Origin: Luteimonas_C sp035250245 | Lineage (GTDB): Bacteria; Pseudomonadota; Gammaproteobacteria; Xanthomonadales; Xanthomonadaceae | Length of the DNA stretch: 64,000 bases | NCBI GenBank assembly: GCA_035250245.1 | Contig: DATFFH010000031.1 | Coordinates: forward strand, 57,380-121,379 | Direction of reading: 5' to 3' | Part shown: one piece after another, positions 1 through 8,625 of the stretch | Numbering within the stretch: the first letter of the stretch is position 1 | How the letters are laid out: the number at the start of each line of letters is the position of its first letter | Notes under the pieces: generated by a model | Told to the model about the DNA's origin: nothing | Seen by the model: the letters and a program-made list of their open reading frames with translations, nothing else | The model's database searches: none | Made by a program: the position numbers and the translations under genes

Positions 1-1
1 G

Positions 2-700
2 GACCACAGCCGCCACGTGGCCTGGAACTGGCGCACAGCCTATTACGACGGCGTCACCGGCGGGTCGCTGGGCGAAAGTGCGCCGCCGGGCGCGGCCTAC
101 CACACCTACAACTTCCTGGGCGGGTTGCACATGGTGCAGTTCGGCGGCATGGCGTTCCGCTGGCTGTATTTCGTGTTGGGCTTGAGCGGTTGCGTGATGC
201 TGGCCTGCGGCATGCAAGTGTGGGTGGAGAAGCGTGCCAAGCAGGTAGCCGCGGCGGGCGCGCTGTCCGGCTACGGCTTGGTGCGCGCGCTGAACGTCGG
301 CGTGGTCGCGGGCATGCCGTTCGCGGCGGTTTCGATGTTGTGGGCGAACCGCATGCTGCCTGCCGGCATCGCCGAACGCAGCGGTTGGGAGATCCGCGCG
401 TTCTGCATCGCTTGGGTGCTTGCGGCGATATGGGCGATCGCACGGCTCAGGCGCGGCAAGTCGTGGCGCGATCTGTTCGCGGCGACGTCCGTATTGATGA
501 TTGGATTGCCTTTCGCATCGATGGGCCTGGCCGGGCAGGGCGCGTTGCCGCGCACGCTGATGGACGGCGACTGGCGGATGGCGTCGGTCGATTTGACTTT
601 GTTGGCTTTGGGCGCCGGTTTCGCGTGGCTGGCGCGGCGCGCGGCAGGCGCCGGCTCGAAAGCCGAGGTCGCGGATGTTGCGGAAGGAGAGCCGGCATGA
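2..700 (+). CDS. PepSY-associated TM domain protein, C-terminal part (5' end outside window)
   Basis: The reading frame is open to the left edge (it reads DHSRHVAWNW into the first GTG), so only the C-terminal part of the gene is here. It encodes at least five hydrophobic segments and the typical end of PepSY-TM iron-regulated membrane proteins: a conserved H/QFGG/R/G/W pattern around HMVQFGGMAFRWLY, followed by a helix and a basic loop after a Trp (VWVEKRAKQ). Members of this family are inner-membrane proteins often linked to siderophore uptake and ferric reduction. The stop overlaps the next start as ATGA, so the two genes are translationally coupled. The function is inferred from family and context only. 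Confidence 0.8.
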   Translation, partial: DHSRHVAWNWRTAYYDGVTGGSLGESAPPGAAYHTYNFLGGLHMVQFGGMAFRWLYFVLGLSGCVMLACGMQVWVEKRAKQVAAAGALSGYGLVRALNVGVVAGMPFAAVSMLWANRMLPAGIAERSGWEIRAFCIAWVLAAIWAIARLRRGKSWRDLFAATSVLMIGLPFASMGLAGQGALPRTLMDGDWRMASVDLTLLALGAGFAWLARRAAGAGSKAEVADVAEGEPA

Positions 701-1026
701 ACGCGTGGCTGTTCGCCGCGGGCCTTACCTTGTCCGGTTGGGCCGCGCTTTCGCATGCGATGCCGCGCCATCATCAGGAAGCGTTCGGCAATGCGCCGGC
801 CGTGCAGCGGCTGCGCCTGCATCGCATCGCAGGATGGCTGGCACTGGCGTGTTCGTTCGCGGTTTGCGTGGTCGCGATGGGTTGGGAATTCGGCCCGGTG
901 ATGTGGGCCGTCCTGCTGAGCGTCGGCGCGGTAGCCTGGGTGCTGTGCCGCAATGCCGATCCGCGGGGCGCGCGTTGGCTAGGTTGGCTGGCGCCGTTGC
1001 CGGGCTTGGTCCTGCTAGCCTTTTGA
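697..1026 (+). CDS. DUF3325 domain-containing small membrane protein
   Basis: A 109-residue protein whose ATG overlaps the stop of the upstream PepSY gene (ATGA). It has three to four hydrophobic segments, a conserved Ser-His near the N terminus (LSHAMPRHHQ) and an LRxHRxxGW motif around residue 45, as is usual for DUF3325. Such proteins follow PepSY-TM genes in siderophore and iron-reduction clusters of proteobacteria. No biochemical activity is known for the family. It is followed at once by an inverted pair of palindromic repeats that may end the transcript. Confidence 0.8.
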   Translation: MNAWLFAAGLTLSGWAALSHAMPRHHQEAFGNAPAVQRLRLHRIAGWLALACSFAVCVVAMGWEFGPVMWAVLLSVGAVAWVLCRNADPRGARWLGWLAPLPGLVLLAF

Positions 1027-1038
1027 GGGCTTTCGCTC

Positions 1039-1136
1039 TTCGTAGGAGCGGCTTCAGCCGCGAGCTCTTTCTCTCAAAACCGCTGTGATGCCGCGATTTT
1101 GAAGGGAAAGCTCGCGGCTGAAGCCGCTCCTACGAA
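1039..1136. repeat. SMAG/REP-type inverted pair, GTAGGAGCGGCT family
   Basis: Two copies of a GTAG-footed palindrome (GTAGGAGCGGCTTCAGCCGC) lie head to head, separated by about 40 bases, so the whole unit can fold into one long hairpin. The same family recurs at 11153, 12646, 42031 and 46605. It lies between the DUF3325 gene and deaD and may act as a transcription end. Confidence 0.85.
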
Positions 1137-1199
1137 AAGCGCCAACAGAGGCAGGAAACGGCGATTGGGCGCACAATAACGGTTTGGAAGCCCAAGCCG

Positions 1200-3011
1200 A
1201 TGCCGCCCACCGATCCCGCCCCGCTGCGTTTCGCCGATCTCGGCCTGGCCGAGCCCGTCATGGCGGCCGTGGCCGAAGTGGGCTACGAATCGCCGTCGCC
1301 GATCCAGGCCGCCACCATTCCGGCCCTGCTGCAAGGCCGCGACGTGCTGGGCCAGGCGCAGACCGGCACCGGCAAGACCGCAGCGTTCGCGCTGCCCATC
1401 CTGTCGCGCCTCGATCTGACCCGGACCAAGCCGCAATGCCTGGTGCTGGCGCCCACGCGCGAACTCGCGATCCAGGTGGCAGAAGCCTTCCAACGCTACG
1501 CCGCACGCATTCCCGGCTTCCATGTGCTGCCGATCTACGGCGGCCAGAGCTACGGCCCGCAGTTGGCGGCGCTGCGTCGCGGTGTGCACGTGGTGGTCGG
1601 CACGCCGGGGCGGGTGATCGACCATCTGCAGCGCGGTTCGCTGGATCTGTCGCAACTGGAATGGCTGGTGCTGGACGAAGCGGACGAGATGCTGCGGATG
1701 GGCTTCATCGACGACGTCGAAACGGTGCTGAAAAGCACGCCGGAATCGCGCCGCGTCGCGCTGTTCTCGGCGACCATGCCGGTGCAGATCCGGCGCATCG
1801 CGCAGACCTATCTGCGCGATCCGGCCGAAGTCACCATCGCCGCGAAGACGACCACCGCCACCAACATCCGCCAGCGCTACTGGTTCGTCAGCGGCCTGCA
1901 CAAGCTGGATGCGCTGACCCGGATTCTGGAAGCCGAGCCGTTCGACGCGATGATCGTGTTCGCGCGGACCAAATCCGGCACCGAGGAATTGGCCGAAAAG
2001 CTGCAGGCGCGCGGCCTTGCCGCGGCCGCGATCAACGGCGACATCCAGCAGGCGCAGCGCGAACGCACCATCCAGCAGCTGAAGGAAGGCAAGCTGGACG
2101 TGCTGGTCGCCACCGATGTCGCGGCGCGCGGCCTGGACGTGGAGCGGATCAGCCACGTGCTGAATTACGACATTCCCTACGACACCGAAAGCTACGTCCA
2201 CCGCATCGGCCGCACGGGCCGGGCCGGCCGCAGCGGCGAGGCGATCCTGTTCGTCACGCCGCGCGAGAAGGGCATGCTGCGCGCGATCGAGCGCGCCACG
2301 CGCCAGCCGATCCAGGAAATGCAGTTGCCCAGCGTCGATGCGGTGAACGACAAACGCGTCGCGAAGTTCCTGGGCCGCATCACCGAGACGTTGGAAGCGG
2401 GCGAATTAGATCTGTACCGCGATCTGGTCCAGCGCTACGAGAACGAACACGACGTCCCGGCCGTAGAAGTCGCCGCTGCGTTGGCCAAGCTGCTGCAGGG
2501 CAAGACGCCGCTGCTGCTCGCGCCCGAGCGGGCGCGGGAATTGCGGGAAACCGAACGTCCGGCGCGAGCGGAGCGGGAACGGCCGACGCGCAGCGAACGT
2601 CCGGTTCGCGAAGAACGCGCACCGCGCCCGCGCATCGAAAAACCACCGCGCGGCGCACCGGAACCGGGCATGGAGACCTACCGGATCGAAGTCGGCCACG
2701 CGCACGGCGTCAAGCCGGGCAACATCGTCGGCGCGATCGCGAACGAGGCCGATCTGGAAGCCAAGTACATCGGCCGGATCGACATCCACGAAGACCATTC
2801 CGTGCTCGATCTTCCCGAAGGCATGCCGCGCGATCTGCTGATGCATCTGAAGAAAGTGCGCGTGGCCGGGCAGGCGCTGCGGCTGCATCGGGTCGGCGAC
2901 GCCGACGATGGCCCGTCGCTGCCGCCGCATGGCAAGCCGCGCCCGCCGAAAGCGGCGCACCGGAAAGGCCCCGCAGCGGCCAAGCCGCGAAATTTCAAGC
3001 CGAAACGCTGA
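1200..3011 (+). CDS. deaD: ATP-dependent DEAD-box RNA helicase DeaD/CsdA
   Basis: A 603-residue helicase with all SF2 DEAD-box motifs in order: Q motif near residue 34, AQTGTGKT (motif I), PTRELA, GTPGR, DEAD, SAT, ARGLD and HRIGRTGRAG. A charged Arg/Glu/Pro-rich linker follows (about 440-485), then a DbpA-type RNA-binding domain (about 490-565) and a basic tail. CsdA/DeaD unwinds structured RNA during cold-shock adaptation and 50S ribosome assembly. The length is close to E. coli DeaD (about 630). The start used is the first ATG of the frame, because it includes the complete Q-motif region (FADLGL); the next in-frame ATG at 1260 would remove it. The SD sequence is weak. Confidence 0.93.
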   Translation: MPPTDPAPLRFADLGLAEPVMAAVAEVGYESPSPIQAATIPALLQGRDVLGQAQTGTGKTAAFALPILSRLDLTRTKPQCLVLAPTRELAIQVAEAFQRYAARIPGFHVLPIYGGQSYGPQLAALRRGVHVVVGTPGRVIDHLQRGSLDLSQLEWLVLDEADEMLRMGFIDDVETVLKSTPESRRVALFSATMPVQIRRIAQTYLRDPAEVTIAAKTTTATNIRQRYWFVSGLHKLDALTRILEAEPFDAMIVFARTKSGTEELAEKLQARGLAAAAINGDIQQAQRERTIQQLKEGKLDVLVATDVAARGLDVERISHVLNYDIPYDTESYVHRIGRTGRAGRSGEAILFVTPREKGMLRAIERATRQPIQEMQLPSVDAVNDKRVAKFLGRITETLEAGELDLYRDLVQRYENEHDVPAVEVAAALAKLLQGKTPLLLAPERARELRETERPARAERERPTRSERPVREERAPRPRIEKPPRGAPEPGMETYRIEVGHAHGVKPGNIVGAIANEADLEAKYIGRIDIHEDHSVLDLPEGMPRDLLMHLKKVRVAGQALRLHRVGDADDGPSLPPHGKPRPPKAAHRKGPAAAKPRNFKPKR

Positions 3012-3030
3012 ACCTCATCGAGAGTTTCCA

Positions 3031-3615
3031 ATGAAGACGTTGACGGGATTGATGCTGCTGGCGCTGTCCACGTCACCCGCCTTCGCGGCGGAAAAATTCC
3101 GCGAATGCGATGTGTCCGCCTGGCGGCACGTCTTCACCAGCGATCCGCAGGGAAAAGACGCCGGCGGCAACCGTCAAGCGCTGATCTATGCATTGCGCCG
3201 CGGCAGTCCGCTGCGGGTGGGTTGGGGAGAGGCGGATGCCGACGGCAAATGGAAAGTCGAGGAATTCGCCGACGCGCGATTCACCAATTTGATGGGCGGA
3301 CGCGACGTGGTCGCGCAGCTCGACGGCGCGATGATCCAGACCAACTACACCGACGCCGCCAAGGCCGGCTTGCGCGATCCGGCGATGAGCTGGCATGCGT
3401 TGGCTTCCACCGACGGCCGGCTGGAAGCGATCATGGTGGAAACCGCGACCGGCAAGGTCGCGCGCAAGCTGGTGCAGCGCACGCATTTCCACTGGTACGC
3501 GTTCGCGCCGGACCCCGGATGCGATGCGCGGCCGACGGTCGACAGCGCGCCGCGCGGGCGGATGAACGAGTTGATCTTCGACAGCCGCAAGGCTGAGCCG
3601 GCGAAAAAACCGTAA
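3031..3615 (+). CDS. Exported protein of unknown function
   Basis: A 194-residue protein starting 19 bases after the deaD stop, so probably co-transcribed. It begins with a clear Sec signal peptide (MKTLTGLMLLALSTSPAFAA, cleavage after AFA). The mature part contains two cysteines (CDVSAWRH near the N terminus, DPGCDA near the end) that could form a disulfide, and a WHALASTDGRLEAIMVETATG stretch that looks like beta strands. I do not recognise a family. A longer in-frame opening upstream overlaps deaD and would hide the signal peptide, so the ATG at 3031 is preferred. Confidence 0.8.
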   Translation: MKTLTGLMLLALSTSPAFAAEKFRECDVSAWRHVFTSDPQGKDAGGNRQALIYALRRGSPLRVGWGEADADGKWKVEEFADARFTNLMGGRDVVAQLDGAMIQTNYTDAAKAGLRDPAMSWHALASTDGRLEAIMVETATGKVARKLVQRTHFHWYAFAPDPGCDARPTVDSAPRGRMNELIFDSRKAEPAKKP

Positions 3616-3624
3616 TCGGCGAAC

Positions 3625-3696
3625 GTAGAGTCGAGCCTGCTCGACTGCTCTTGCCTTGCTTTTGGGCGAAAGGCAGTCGAGCAAGCTCGACTCTAC
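3625..3696. repeat. SMAG/REP-type inverted pair, GTAGAGTCGAGC family
   Basis: An inverted pair of GTAGAGTCGAGCCTGCTCGACT units with a 26-base middle, lying between the convergent exported-protein gene and msrA. The family recurs at 6522, 19671, 43103, 56685 and 57821. It probably also serves as a bidirectional transcription end. Confidence 0.85.
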
Positions 3697-3704
3697 AGAA
3701 GCGC

Positions 3705-4412
3705 TTAGCGCACGCTCACCGCGATCGCCTCGTCCCGGTACAGGGTAGGGAAGAACTTCTTCAGCGCCACTACCTTCGGCGCGTCGTTGTAGACGATGTA
3801 GGGATCGTTCGGATGCAACCGGGCGTAATCCTGGTGATAGGCCTCGGCTGGATAGAAAGCCTTCAACGGAGCCAGTTGGGTGACGATCGGCGCGGGAAAT
3901 GTTTTCGCTGCGTCGAGCTGCGCGATGTAGGCCTTGGCCACCCGCTGCTGGTCGGCGTTGCCGTAGAAGATGGCCGAGCGGTATTGCGGGCCGCGATCCG
4001 GACCCTGACGGTTGAGCTGAGTCGGATCGTGCGCCACCGAGAAAAAGACTTTCAGCAATTGGCCGTAACTGATCTGCGACGGGTCGTAGACCACCTTCAC
4101 CGACTCGGCGTGCGCGGTGCGGCCGGAGCTGACGTCGTAGTACTTGGCTTCGTCCGCGTCGCCGCCGGAATAGCCCGACGACACTTGCTTCACGCCTTTG
4201 ACGTGCTCGAACACGGCTTCGACCCCCCAGAAGCAGCCGCCGGCGAATATCGCGGTGGCGCTGCCTTTGGCGGGAGCCAGCGGCGTGTCGGTTTTAGGAT
4301 CGGGCAGGGCGGCCGGCTTGCTGCTGGCGACGCCTGCGTTGCAAGCCAGCAGACCAGCGGCGAGCGAGGCGGTCAGTGCGACGCGGAGGAAAATAGAGGC
4401 GGGGGAAGTCAT
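3705..4412 (-). CDS. msrA: Peptide-methionine (S)-S-oxide reductase MsrA, exported lipoprotein form
   Basis: A 235-residue protein with the MsrA signature GGCFWG (catalytic Cys about residue 60), YSGG, and the GPDRGPQYRSAIFY and YHQDY blocks. It reduces the S epimer of methionine sulfoxide in proteins. The N terminus is a signal sequence with a lipobox (GLLAC, Cys about 24), so the enzyme should sit on the periplasmic side, probably anchored in the outer membrane because Asn rather than Asp follows the Cys. It lies 22 bases after msrB, forming an msrBA operon that repairs both sulfoxide epimers outside the cytoplasm. Confidence 0.93.
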   Translation of the reverse strand: MTSPASIFLRVALTASLAAGLLACNAGVASSKPAALPDPKTDTPLAPAKGSATAIFAGGCFWGVEAVFEHVKGVKQVSSGYSGGDADEAKYYDVSSGRTAHAESVKVVYDPSQISYGQLLKVFFSVAHDPTQLNRQGPDRGPQYRSAIFYGNADQQRVAKAYIAQLDAAKTFPAPIVTQLAPLKAFYPAEAYHQDYARLHPNDPYIVYNDAPKVVALKKFFPTLYRDEAIAVSVR

Positions 4413-4434
4413 GGTGCGGCTCCAGTAAAGAGGA

Positions 4435-5025
4435 TCAAGCGGCCTTGGCGAACTTCATCGCCACCGAATTCATGCAGTAACGCAGACCGGTGGGACGCGG
4501 GCCGTCGTCGAACACATGGCCCAGGTGCGCGTCGCAGCGCATGCAGGAAACGCCGGTGCGGACCATGCCGTAGGAACGGTCCTCGTACTCGCGCACGTTC
4601 TCGCGCGCGATCGGCTGCCAGAAGCTGGGCCAGCCGGTGCCGGATTCGAATTTCGTCGCCGAATCGAACAGCGCGGTGCCGCAGCAGATGCAGCGGAACA
4701 CGCCCTTGTCGTGCACCTTCAACAGCGATCCGGTGTAGGCGCGCTCGGTGCCTTCCTGGCGGGTGACTACGAACGAATCGGGCGACAGCTGCTTGCGCCA
4801 TTCGGCTTCCGTTTTCACGACTTTCGGCACGGTGACCGTGCGCAGACGCTTGCCGTCGTCGGAAAATTCGACCAGCGTCACCGGGCCGCTCGGCGCCTTC
4901 GCCGGAGAGGCCGCCGCCGGACTCTGCTTGCCGCAGCCGAAGATCAACCCGGCCGTGGCCAAGGTCGAAGCGGTGACGAAACCACGGCGGGTCAGCGAGG
5001 CCGAAATTAGGGAAGATCGATTCAT
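4435..5025 (-). CDS. msrB: Peptide-methionine (R)-S-oxide reductase MsrB, exported
   Basis: A 196-residue protein with both zinc-binding CxxC pairs of MsrB (CICC and CMRC), the GTGWPSFW motif and the catalytic RYCMNS (Cys about residue 184). It reduces the R epimer of methionine sulfoxide. The start at 5025 is chosen for its AGGAG ribosome site and because it begins a Tat-like signal (LTRRGFVTAS) ending in a lipobox-like LIFGC (Cys about 31). It is first gene of an msrB-msrA operon. With both partners exported, the pair probably protects envelope proteins from oxidative damage. No dedicated electron donor is encoded nearby. Confidence 0.92.
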   Translation of the reverse strand: MNRSSLISASLTRRGFVTASTLATAGLIFGCGKQSPAAASPAKAPSGPVTLVEFSDDGKRLRTVTVPKVVKTEAEWRKQLSPDSFVVTRQEGTERAYTGSLLKVHDKGVFRCICCGTALFDSATKFESGTGWPSFWQPIARENVREYEDRSYGMVRTGVSCMRCDAHLGHVFDDGPRPTGLRYCMNSVAMKFAKAA

Positions 5026-5257
5026 GGAACGCTCCTGGCGTTGTTCGAGGTTCCGCAGATACGTAGGGCCGCGGCGGACGGATGCGGTTTCCGGATCGCC
5101 TGCTCCCAACAACGAGGATGGGATAGGGCCAATCGGTGCGGATCGGTGCCGGTTCCGGCCCGCATCCTAAGCAGCGATTCAGTTCGGTCCGCCGAATCCG
5201 CTTTCAAGGCCGATTTTGGGCCTGCGTCCGTGAATGCAATGGGTGTAGGCTGCAGGC

Positions 5258-6124
5258 ATGGCCCTGCAGACCCTTCTCCGCAACGACTCGCTGGCGGTGC
5301 TCGATTACCGTTGCAGCGCGGGCCCGCAGGATCGGCCCTACGTCGAAGCGCACGGCAGCCATTCGGTGTCCTTCGTGCGCCAGGGCAGTTTCGGCCTGCG
5401 TTCGCGCGGCCGCGCCCACGAGCTGGTGGCGGGCGCCGTGCTGATCGGGCATCCGGGCGACGAATTCATGTGCACCCACGAGCACCATGCCTGCGGCGAC
5501 GAGTGCTTGTCCTTCCACTTCGCGCCGGCTTTGGTCGAAAGCCTAGGCGACGGCCGTGCGATCTGGCAGTTGGGTTGCCTGCCGCCGTTGCCCGAGCTGA
5601 TGGTCTGGGGCGAGCTGGCGCAGAGCGTCGCCGACGGCGATAGCGACATCGGCTTGGACGAAGCGGCGCTGGCCTTCGCAGCGCGGTTCGTGGACCTGGC
5701 TTCCGGCCAGACGCGTGAGCGCTGGCGCTCGCGTTCCGCGCAGGCGCGCAGCCGCGATCGCCGCCGTGCGGTGGAAACGGCGATGTGGCTGGATGCGCAC
5801 TGCGCGCAGGAGATCGATCTCGAACGCACCGCCGCCGTCGCCGGTCTGAGTCCGTTCCACTTCCTGCGTCTGTTCGCCGATGTCACCGGCGTGACGCCGC
5901 ACCAATACCTGGTGCGCGCCCGGCTGCGCCGAGCGGCGAAACTGCTGGCCGACGATGGCCGTGCGATCACCGACGTGGCTTTGGAAGCCGGTTTCGCCGA
6001 CCTGTCCAATTTCGTGCGCACGTTCCATCGCGCCGCGGGCGCCTCGCCGCGCCGCTTCCGCCAGGCCGCGAAGGGCGACCGCAAGATTCTCCAAGAACGC
6101 CTGACCGCCGTTGCGCGAGCATGA
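5258..6124 (+). CDS. AraC-family transcriptional regulator
   Basis: A 288-residue protein with an AraC-type cupin-like sensor region (about 1-170, with HSVSFVRQGSFGLRSRG and HPGDEFMCTHEHHACGDE) and a C-terminal double helix-turn-helix (about 185-280). The DNA-binding part carries LERTAAVAGLSPFHFLRLF and ITDVALEAGFADLSNFVRTF, the two expected HTH blocks. The His/Cys-rich stretch in the sensor domain could bind a metal, but that is a guess. It is followed 22 bases later by a VOC protein on the same strand and likely shares its transcript. Confidence 0.9.
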   Translation: MALQTLLRNDSLAVLDYRCSAGPQDRPYVEAHGSHSVSFVRQGSFGLRSRGRAHELVAGAVLIGHPGDEFMCTHEHHACGDECLSFHFAPALVESLGDGRAIWQLGCLPPLPELMVWGELAQSVADGDSDIGLDEAALAFAARFVDLASGQTRERWRSRSAQARSRDRRRAVETAMWLDAHCAQEIDLERTAAVAGLSPFHFLRLFADVTGVTPHQYLVRARLRRAAKLLADDGRAITDVALEAGFADLSNFVRTFHRAAGASPRRFRQAAKGDRKILQERLTAVARA

Positions 6125-6146
6125 GGCTTCCATCCAGGAGGCAGCC

Positions 6147-6497
6147 ATGTACGACCACATCGGTTTGAAAGTGAAGGATTTCGACGTCAGCGCCCGCTTC
6201 TATAAAGCAGCGTTGGCGCCGCTGGGTCACGAGATCGATAGTTCCGGCACCGGATTCGGCCCGCCCGGAGAACCCGGTCTCTGGCTCTACGGCGGCGCCC
6301 GCGCCAAAGGCAGCACCCATCTGGCCTTCCGCGCGGCTGACCGGAAAGCGGTGGACCGCTTCCATCAGGCGGGATTGAAGGCCGGCGGCCAGGACAACGG
6401 CAAGCCGGGTTTGCGCACCGACTACAGTCCCAATTATTACGCCGCTTTCCTGCTCGATCCCGACGGCAACAACGTCGAAGCCGTGTTCATGGAATAA
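6147..6497 (+). CDS. VOC (glyoxalase/bleomycin-resistance fold) protein
   Basis: A 116-residue protein with a single vicinal-oxygen-chelate domain: the opening beta-alpha unit MYDHIGLKVKDFDVSARFY, a THLAF strand and the closing LLDPDGNNVEAVF block. His4 and the Glu near the C terminus match usual metal ligands. It has a strong GGAGG ribosome site and lies 22 bases behind the AraC regulator, probably in one transcript. The substrate cannot be told from sequence; relatives range from lyases to antibiotic-binding proteins. Confidence 0.88.
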   Translation: MYDHIGLKVKDFDVSARFYKAALAPLGHEIDSSGTGFGPPGEPGLWLYGGARAKGSTHLAFRAADRKAVDRFHQAGLKAGGQDNGKPGLRTDYSPNYYAAFLLDPDGNNVEAVFME

Positions 6498-6521
6498 CGG
6501 CTCGCGCTTCGGTCGGCTTTT

Positions 6522-6606
6522 GTAGAGTCGAGCCTGCTCGACTGCTTTCCGCGCGGCGATAACGCTTCCTGTCGAAGGAAGAGCAGTCGAGCAGGCTCGA
6601 CTCTAC
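6522..6606. repeat. SMAG/REP-type inverted pair, GTAGAGTCGAGC family
   Basis: An inverted pair of the GTAGAGTCGAGCCTGCTCGACT unit between convergent genes. The right-hand copy supplies the TAG stop codon (from GTAG) of the SRPBCC gene on the minus strand. Confidence 0.85.
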
Positions 6607-7604
6607 AAAGCCGCCGTCCGCCCGCTTTCGGCGCGATGGCGGTAAAAGCCGAGTATGTTCTCTTCGAAATCGCCGATCAGCCAGCGCGCGATCGGCTCGG
6701 CGTACCAGTTGAACTGGGTGCTGACGCGGTAGCGCATCCGCACTTTCAGTTCGGTGGCTTCGCCCCGCGGCGTCAACGCGTACGAAGTGTCGACCAAGTC
6801 GAAGTAGAGGCCGCCGATGCGGACGTGATCGTCCAGCGCGCGCGGCGGGAAGGAATCGTCGGCGAAACGGTATTCGAAGCGAACGTACCGATCGGGCTGC
6901 CAATCGGTCACCCATTGGTCGAAATGGATGCCTTTGCCCATCGTGATCCGGCGCACGCGGCCTTGCGGCGTGCTCTCGGTGAGGCCGGCGTGCGGCAGCG
7001 GCACGCCGATGCGGTACATCCAAGCGTTCCGCACTTCGTCCGGGCGGATCCCGTCGGCGCGATGGATCCTTTCCCACACTTCGGCGGCCGGCGCCTGGAT
7101 CGTGACGCTGCGCTCCACGTCGGCGATACGTTCTGGCAGCGGCATGCGGTGTTCGAAGGCGCCCAGCAGCAAGGGCAGGGCGACGATGCTGTAGGTGGCT
7201 TGTTTGGGCCAGTTGGTCACCCGGCAGATCAGGCCCATCACCAACCCGCCGATGCCGCCCAGCGTGGCGAACAGCGGTACGATCAGGATCGCGCAGATCC
7301 AGCCTTCGACATTGATCGCCAGCGCGCCCAGCACGTACAACACATTGGCCAGGAATGGCGCCCAGAAATAGAACCAGGCGCCGCGGCGCGAATGCCGTTC
7401 GGCGATGTACACCGTGACCGCGCCGACCAGGATCGGCGACAGATAGATGAAAGCGCCCATCATCGGCGCGAAGGCATGGCCCGGCTTTCCCATGAACGTC
7501 AGCCGGATGGCCAGGCCGGCCAACACGCCGGCGAGGATCGGCCAGCCCATGTTGAACGGGATCCAGCGCGGATCGGCGGGCGCGGAGGCGTTGGGTCGGT
7601 CCAT
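6603..7604 (-). CDS. Membrane protein with C-terminal SRPBCC (START-like) domain
   Basis: A 333-residue protein. Residues 1-150 contain four to five hydrophobic helices (for example GWPILAGVLAGLAIRLTFMG). After these, a START-like ligand-binding domain begins at VERSVTIQAPAAEVWERIH and continues to the C terminus (VRMRYRVSTQFNWYAEPIARWL). SRPBCC domains bind lipids, polyketides or other hydrophobic ligands. It is the last gene of a four-gene operon with an ArsR regulator, a methyltransferase and a desaturase (gaps 21-40 bases), which fits a job in lipid modification or sensing. Its stop codon lies inside a palindromic repeat, so the original C terminus may have been slightly different. Confidence 0.8.
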   Translation of the reverse strand: MDRPNASAPADPRWIPFNMGWPILAGVLAGLAIRLTFMGKPGHAFAPMMGAFIYLSPILVGAVTVYIAERHSRRGAWFYFWAPFLANVLYVLGALAINVEGWICAILIVPLFATLGGIGGLVMGLICRVTNWPKQATYSIVALPLLLGAFEHRMPLPERIADVERSVTIQAPAAEVWERIHRADGIRPDEVRNAWMYRIGVPLPHAGLTESTPQGRVRRITMGKGIHFDQWVTDWQPDRYVRFEYRFADDSFPPRALDDHVRIGGLYFDLVDTSYALTPRGEATELKVRMRYRVSTQFNWYAEPIARWLIGDFEENILGFYRHRAESGRTAAL

Positions 7605-7625
7605 TGATTTCGGTTCCTGGCGGAA

Positions 7626-8585
7626 TTAGCGCAGCGGCGCGATGCGCAAGCATTTCGCAAGCGCGCACCGGGACGCATGCGGAGGAGAAACGGCCGTCAA
7701 TTCGGGCCGATGCGGCAAATGTTCGGGCAAACGCAAATCCCAAACCAGCCCGAAGCGTTCGAGCGCCTTCAACACCCACCAGCCCGGATCCCATTCGCCC
7801 GGATGCAGCCCTAGTTTGGCCGAACCCGGAAACGCATGATGGTTGTTGTGCCAGGATTCGCCCATCGTCAGCAGCGATACGAAACGCACGTTGCGGCCTT
7901 GTACGCAGGCGCCCCGCACTTCGTGATGCATGCCGCCGCGGTTGTGGGCGAAATAGCCGACCAGCCAATGCCCGCACACGCCCGCGGCTACGCGCGCGCA
8001 CACGCCCCAGAACACGAAGCCCCAGCCGCCCAGCCAGAACAACAGCAGCGCCCAGGGCAGTTGCTGCAGCATCCATGTGCGTTGCAGGAAGCGGTAGACC
8101 GGATCGTAGGCGATACGCGCTTCGATGCTGATGTCCGGCGGCCGCCGCAGCCGCAATTCGCAATGCAGTTGCCACCAGGCGTCCTGCCAGAACGGGCGGC
8201 GATGGGCGAGGAAATCGTGGCAGTCGGGCAAGCGCTGGGCGTAGTCGCGTAGATCGTGCGTGCGCAGCAGGCCCAACGGCCCGGACAGACCGACCAGCAC
8301 GCCGCAATACACCAGGAAATACTCCAGCCATTTCGGGCAGCCGTAGCTGTCGTGGATCAGCTTGCGGTGCATGCCCAGCGAATGCCCCAGCAACAGCACC
8401 GCGGCGGTGGAGAAGACGAAGATCGCAAAAGCCGTCCAGCTGAAGGTCAGTGCGCCGCCGACGCCTGCGCTGGCCAGCATCGCGCCCAGCCACAACGAGC
8501 GCACCGGTTCCCAGGCCACGTCGCCTTCGACCACGTCGCGTTGCGCCGACGTGCGGACGCGATGCGATTTCAGGTTTTCGGACAT
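7626..8585 (-). CDS. Acyl-lipid/acyl-CoA fatty acid desaturase
   Basis: A 319-residue membrane di-iron desaturase. The three histidine boxes are visible: HSLGMHR (about 68-74), a degenerate second box at RTHDLRDYAQ (about 108-117) and ESWHNNHHAFP (about 245-255), with hydrophobic pairs between them. The family introduces a double bond (typically delta-9) into acyl chains using O2. The second box is not the classic HRxHH, so regioselectivity or substrate may differ from the standard enzyme. It lies between a methyltransferase and an SRPBCC protein in an ArsR-led operon. The basic C-terminal tail after about residue 290 looks poorly conserved. Confidence 0.85.
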   Translation of the reverse strand: MSENLKSHRVRTSAQRDVVEGDVAWEPVRSLWLGAMLASAGVGGALTFSWTAFAIFVFSTAAVLLLGHSLGMHRKLIHDSYGCPKWLEYFLVYCGVLVGLSGPLGLLRTHDLRDYAQRLPDCHDFLAHRRPFWQDAWWQLHCELRLRRPPDISIEARIAYDPVYRFLQRTWMLQQLPWALLLFWLGGWGFVFWGVCARVAAGVCGHWLVGYFAHNRGGMHHEVRGACVQGRNVRFVSLLTMGESWHNNHHAFPGSAKLGLHPGEWDPGWWVLKALERFGLVWDLRLPEHLPHRPELTAVSPPHASRCALAKCLRIAPLR

Positions 8586-8625
8586 CGGCGTGCTCCCCGT
8601 TGCAGCGTTCCGAACGAACGCGGTT

